DNA from: Patiriisocius marinistellae
GTDB taxonomy: Bacteria; Bacteroidota; Bacteroidia; Flavobacteriales; Flavobacteriaceae
Length of the DNA stretch: 64,000 bases
Assembly (NCBI RefSeq): GCF_009014635.1
Contig: NZ_BKCF01000001.1
Coordinates: 62,001 to 126,000, forward strand
Direction of reading: 5' to 3'
Within the stretch, counting starts at the first letter, position 1; each line of letters opens with the position of its first letter. A model generated the notes under the pieces. It worked only from the letters and a program-made list of their open reading frames with translations. It had not been told where the DNA came from and did no database searches. Shown here one piece after another: positions 60,709 to 64,000 of the stretch. The position numbers were made by a program, and so were the translations under genes.

Positions 60709-61044
60709 CTATTTAGCTTTTTTAAAAATATAACTCATCCATACAGGATCATTATCATCTGAGACAATGGCCTGCCTATCAAGGAACTCCCAATTTGCTC
60801 TATTCATATAATTAAGCAATTGTGCCGTTGTTTCTAAATCTTCAATAGCATCTACAGTTATGTTTTTTCCTTTAATAGATTCTTGCTCTTCAACTCTTAT
60901 GCGTTTTACTTTACCTCTATTATTTGCCTTTTGAACAACGATAACTTCTAAGAAATCATATTGAGTAATATCTTGGGCAATTAAGGTTTCCGTAAATAAT
61001 AGAATTGAAATTAGCGCAAATAGAAAGATTACTTGTTTTTTCAT
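60709..61044 (-). CDS. Small secreted protein of unknown function
   Basis: A 111-residue protein with signal peptide (about residues 1-23, cut after TLIAQ), then a basic and acidic mixed body (NNRGKVKRIRVEEQESIK) and an aromatic C-terminal part. No family recognised. It lies on the same strand as the next gene (77 bases), possibly with its own promoter. Confidence 0.65.
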   Translation of the reverse strand: MKKQVIFLFALISILLFTETLIAQDITQYDFLEVIVVQKANNRGKVKRIRVEEQESIKGKNITVDAIEDLETTAQLLNYMNRANWEFLDRQAIVSDDNDPVWMSYIFKKAK

Positions 61045-61121
61045 GATGGTTGGCTTAAACCACTAAAATAGTAATTTCTGAACTAACACATACATATAAT
61101 AACCTCTTCAAAAAATAGCTT

Positions 61122-61790
61122 TCAATCACATTCAACAACATACTTGTCAATTATAGTTTGAGTAATAGGTTTTAACGTTTTTCCATTTTCTGGATGGATT
61201 CCGTGGATTGAAAAATAAGAAAGTTCCTTATTGGTTTTATCATACCAAATAACCGGTTTGTTATTTTTAAAAAATATTGTTTCATCACAAACTTGAATTT
61301 TTTTAAAATTTTCAAGCTTTTTCTCATTAAAAGAAACTTCTAAACGTGCACCAGAACATGCTGTTTTCTCATAATGATTATCTTTCCAGACCATACATTC
61401 TAATCTCGTATTCCCGAAGAAATTCCAACATAATGAAACTGTTAATATTGTTACCAAAACAAACAACAAAATAGCCGATTTATTCGGTGCCTTTTGTTTG
61501 GGCTCCAAGTCATTATTCAATTGTTTTTTGTTGGCGCCATTATGGCTTTTCATATATAATTCGAAATCATCATAACCAATATATTGAGAGAGTGCTTTTA
61601 ATACTTCGGGTTTTGGCGTTCCTTCTCCTTTTGAATATCGTTTTAAGGATTTAGCCGAAATAGGACATCGATACAATTCCATTAATTGCATTTCTACATG
61701 TTCCGCTTGACCATTTAATGATTTATTTAAAGTTTCGGCTGCTGCCTTTGCCAAAGCTTCGTTAATAAGATTTTTTGCTATTTGTTCCAT
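61122..61790 (-). CDS. Membrane protein with N-terminal helix-turn-helix-like domain
   Basis: A 222-residue protein. Residues 35-80 (CPISAKSLKRYSKGEGTPKP, then LSQYIGYDDFELYM) resemble the helical, HTH-like domain found at the start of many Bacteroidetes proteins. One hydrophobic helix (about 104-124) follows, then a periplasmic part with two or three Cys (ECMVW, ACSGAR, VCDETIF). It could transmit a signal to the cytosolic domain, but DNA binding is not shown. Divergent from the TPR kinase cluster. Confidence 0.65.
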   Translation of the reverse strand: MEQIAKNLINEALAKAAAETLNKSLNGQAEHVEMQLMELYRCPISAKSLKRYSKGEGTPKPEVLKALSQYIGYDDFELYMKSHNGANKKQLNNDLEPKQKAPNKSAILLFVLVTILTVSLCWNFFGNTRLECMVWKDNHYEKTACSGARLEVSFNEKKLENFKKIQVCDETIFFKNNKPVIWYDKTNKELSYFSIHGIHPENGKTLKPITQTIIDKYVVECD

Positions 61791-62131
61791 ACTGATTTAA
61801 AAGTACAGATTATGGACAAATTCTGGACAGCCTTTTTGGACATTCTTTTCCAATTTCTATCCAAAGACTAGCCTCCAATTCTTCCGTATTTAGCACTGTG
61901 AAAATTATATCTCACCTATAAAAATTAAAAAGGTGTAACCCTATTTTCATTTTCTGAAATTTTTCTTGCGACCCGCAAATTGCCACCGGGAAGTAGCATT
62001 AGTAGTCGCAGGATGATTTCAACTTCCCACAAATTGAGTTTTCACTCATTCACGAAATGTTACAAAACAACTAAAGCACAAGCTACGCTTTTACAGCATT
62101 TCTATTGTTCAATTTTTAAATTTTATACACT
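61791..62131 (+). other. Intergenic region with several inverted repeats
   Basis: No gene seen in 341 bases. It shows TGCGAC (61967-61972) / GTCGCA (62005-62010), GGGAAGT (61988-61994) / ACTTCCC (62022-62028) and TGAGT..ACTCA soon after, mutually overlapping. A structured leader or small RNA is possible. Confidence 0.35.
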
Positions 62132-62278
62132 ATGAAAATTATATTTTCTATTTTAATTATGCTCATTCTAAACAGTAGTTTTATATCCTGTACCCCGCAA
62201 GCCATCGAAAACAATATAGACCCTCAAGAGACTGTAGGCGAGGATAGTAACGACAACGAGGATGAAACAGATGAATGA
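62132..62278 (+). CDS. Small acidic lipoprotein
   Basis: A 48-residue frame: hydrophobic signal (MKIIFSILIMLILNSSFISC) with lipobox FISC (Cys20), then an acidic, Asn-rich tail (EDSNDNEDETDE). It lies 51 bases before the TPR kinase on the same strand. The clear lipobox supports a real gene; function unknown, perhaps an accessory of the sensor. Confidence 0.6.
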   Translation: MKIIFSILIMLILNSSFISCTPQAIENNIDPQETVGEDSNDNEDETDE

Positions 62279-62329
62279 TTGTTAGTAATTAGGCTACAAC
62301 CTAGTTAAATCATTTTGTAATTTAGAGGG

Positions 62330-64000
62330 ATGAAAGACATTATTCTATCCCTCTATTTTATTTCTACAATATGCTTTTGCTCTATGAGTTATGGGCAATC
62401 AGATAGTATTTCTCATTATCAAAATCTCGCAAAACAACATAAAAAAAACATCCCATTGGCTATAGAATATTTGAATAAAGCCATGGAAATCTCAATACAA
62501 AATAAGCAAGACTCTTTATACCTAAATTCAATTTCCAGAAAGAGTACGCTCTTCGGAAATTCTAAAGATTATAAAAATGCTATTGAACAAGCAACTTTCC
62601 TAAATGTTGAAGCAAACCAATTAAATGATATTTTTCATATTGCTCGCTCTCATGATAAATTAGGTCGATACTATAGTAAAACAGGAGATTTAACATTAGC
62701 TGTTTCAAATTATCTCCAAGCCATTAGACCATACAAAACGATCAAAGACAGCCTTAAATTAAGCTATGTTTTTGAAAAGATCGCTAACATCCAAAATGAT
62801 CTAGGTGACTTTTTAGGTGCAGAAAAATCTGCTCTTGAAGGCCTTAAATATGCAAAACACAATCCGAAAGGCAATAGCGCCTGGCTTTATAATTGTTTAG
62901 GAAGAGCCTCCAAGGAGCAGTTTCAATTTGATGAAGCTTTAAGTTGGTATGATCGGGGTATATCCAGTACAAACAACCAAAAAATTATTGTTTCATTGAT
63001 ACAAAATCAAGCCGTTGTATTAATGAAACAGCAAAAATATAATGAAGCCCGAAAATTATTAACAGCATTGTTACAAGAATCTGAAGTTAAAAACAGCACC
63101 TATTTAACGTCCAGAATACTCGACAACCTAGGATATGCTAACTTTAAAATAGGAGAACCTAATGCATTGACCGAATTATTAGAAGCATATGCACTACGGC
63201 AAAAAGACGATGACAAAACCGGACTCTTTGCAAGCACTATACATCTCACGGAATATTACCAAGCAAAAGACAGAGAAAAATCTTTGGAATTTGCAAAAGA
63301 CGCTTTTAACCTGTCTAAAATTATTAATAGCCCAGAAGCCCAAATTGAAGCATTATCATATCTTATAGCACTAGAAACCCCAGAAAACACAAAACTTGCT
63401 GCTCTTAGTAGTTTACATCTTAGAGACAGTATAGCTATAGCAACATCAAAACAACGCACAGAGTATTTGAAATTCAAATATAAGACAGACGAAATCTCTC
63501 TTGAAAACAGTTTGTTATTAACCGAAAAGGCACAACAAGAAACTATTATTGCTGAAGAGAAAATCAAAAAGTACATCATAGGTTTTATATCTTTTATATT
63601 ATTTATTACCATAATTGCGCTTTATTATATTTTACGAGAACGTTATAAGAAACAACGTTTAAAAGAGCGCATTGCAACACAACAACATTTTTCTAAACGA
63701 ATCCATGACGAACTTGCCAGTGACATATTTAATATAATGGCTCAAATGGAACAAGCAAATATTCCTGTTGATTATGTGGATGCTTTAGAAAACATCTATG
63801 AACGAACGAGAGACATTAATAGAGAAACTATTTCAATAATTACTAATGAAGATTTCTCAACTACTTTATCAAATCTTATAGAAGGATATTTATCTGAAAA
63901 TGAACGATTAATTTTAAATGGAATTAACGAAGTGGATTGGACTAAAATTTCAGAAGAAAACAAACAGCATCTTAAAAGAATATTGCAAGAGTTGATGACT
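62330..64000 (+). CDS. TPR-containing sensor histidine kinase (C-terminal part outside window)
   Basis: 557 codons visible, open to the window edge. Signal peptide (about 1-22), periplasmic TPR array (about 30-360, e.g. LAIEYLNKAMEIS, LGRYYSKTGDLTLAVSNY, EALSWYDRGI), a coiled coil with one TM helix (about residues 420-440), then a cytosolic HisKA_3-type domain with the phospho-accepting His in KRIHDELASDIFN. The ATPase domain starts at the edge. This architecture is frequent in Flavobacteriaceae. The cognate regulator would lie beyond the window. Confidence 0.88.
   Translation, partial: MKDIILSLYFISTICFCSMSYGQSDSISHYQNLAKQHKKNIPLAIEYLNKAMEISIQNKQDSLYLNSISRKSTLFGNSKDYKNAIEQATFLNVEANQLNDIFHIARSHDKLGRYYSKTGDLTLAVSNYLQAIRPYKTIKDSLKLSYVFEKIANIQNDLGDFLGAEKSALEGLKYAKHNPKGNSAWLYNCLGRASKEQFQFDEALSWYDRGISSTNNQKIIVSLIQNQAVVLMKQQKYNEARKLLTALLQESEVKNSTYLTSRILDNLGYANFKIGEPNALTELLEAYALRQKDDDKTGLFASTIHLTEYYQAKDREKSLEFAKDAFNLSKIINSPEAQIEALSYLIALETPENTKLAALSSLHLRDSIAIATSKQRTEYLKFKYKTDEISLENSLLLTEKAQQETIIAEEKIKKYIIGFISFILFITIIALYYILRERYKKQRLKERIATQQHFSKRIHDELASDIFNIMAQMEQANIPVDYVDALENIYERTRDINRETISIITNEDFSTTLSNLIEGYLSENERLILNGINEVDWTKISEENKQHLKRILQELMT

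Noticed and set aside
1-64000. Mobile elements, prophage, CRISPR, tRNA or rRNA genes
   Set aside because: No transposase or integrase frame, no regular repeat-spacer array, and no tRNA-like T-loop in the gaps were seen on reading.

Overview
The window looks like a chromosome segment from a marine-type member of Bacteroidetes, family Flavobacteriaceae. It is AT-rich. Promoters of the Bacteroidetes form (a TAnnTTTG box at about -7) recur in front of genes. Two proteins carry C-terminal type IX secretion (T9SS) sorting domains, and families typical of this group are present (DUF4271, DUF3098, DUF4296, DUF3127, DUF4301, TonB-dependent receptor). I see no phage, transposase, CRISPR array, rRNA or tRNA gene. 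It is mostly core genome with a few accessory genes. The genus is not determined.

Layout. 1-5.4 kb: truncated dnaE with a fused proofreading exonuclease, two paralogous PA2169/DUF2383 four-helix-bundle genes with matching operator arrays, and a lipoprotein. 5.5-11.2 kb: rpsP-rimM, trmN6, glutaryl-CoA dehydrogenase, DUF3050, metallophosphoesterase, SGNH hydrolase. 11.2-14.1 kb: Fe-S/electron-transfer operon (Mrp, NifU, ferredoxin reductase, ferredoxin). 14.4-19 kb: alkyltransferase-like protein, LysE, TrmB, glycosyltransferase, PhoB/PhoR-type pair. 19-24 kb: a T9SS protein, a lipoprotein, and a LuxE-like / transglutaminase-like / DUF350-like operon. 24-36 kb: tyrS, epimerase, DUF4296-pyrC-GT2 operon, DUF4271-hemD, pckA, DUF423, saccharopine dehydrogenase, zinc peptidase. 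36-43 kb: leuS, then an envelope operon (ftsX, lipoprotein, DUF3098, uppP, truB, small membrane protein, TonB-like). 43-51.6 kb: thioredoxin-like, tag, a secreted peptidylarginine-deiminase-like enzyme, aat, DUF3127, flavin reductase, orphan histidine kinase, HIT, greA. 51.7-59 kb: a TonB receptor behind a TPP riboswitch, then arfB, DUF4301, NadR-like kinase, PnuC-like transporter, YkoF-type thiamine-binding protein, GGGP synthase and phosphopantetheinyl transferase. 59-64 kb: ahcY and a signalling cluster ending in a truncated TPR histidine kinase.

Four things deserve most attention. (1) The 10-mer CTTCGGAAAT occurs about 19 times on the two strands, against roughly 0.1-0.2 expected, sometimes as inverted pairs between genes; this resembles the behaviour of DNA-uptake or other architectural motifs. 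(2) Both DUF2383 genes carry four TTAAC repeats with identical 11/10/10-nt spacing next to the promoter. (3) A TPP riboswitch controls a TonB receptor downstream of PnuC-like, kinase and thiamine-binding genes, which suggests a thiamine salvage locus. (4) A T9SS-exported deiminase has the domain order, the catalytic residues and the Arg-x-Arg pair known from Porphyromonas PPAD.
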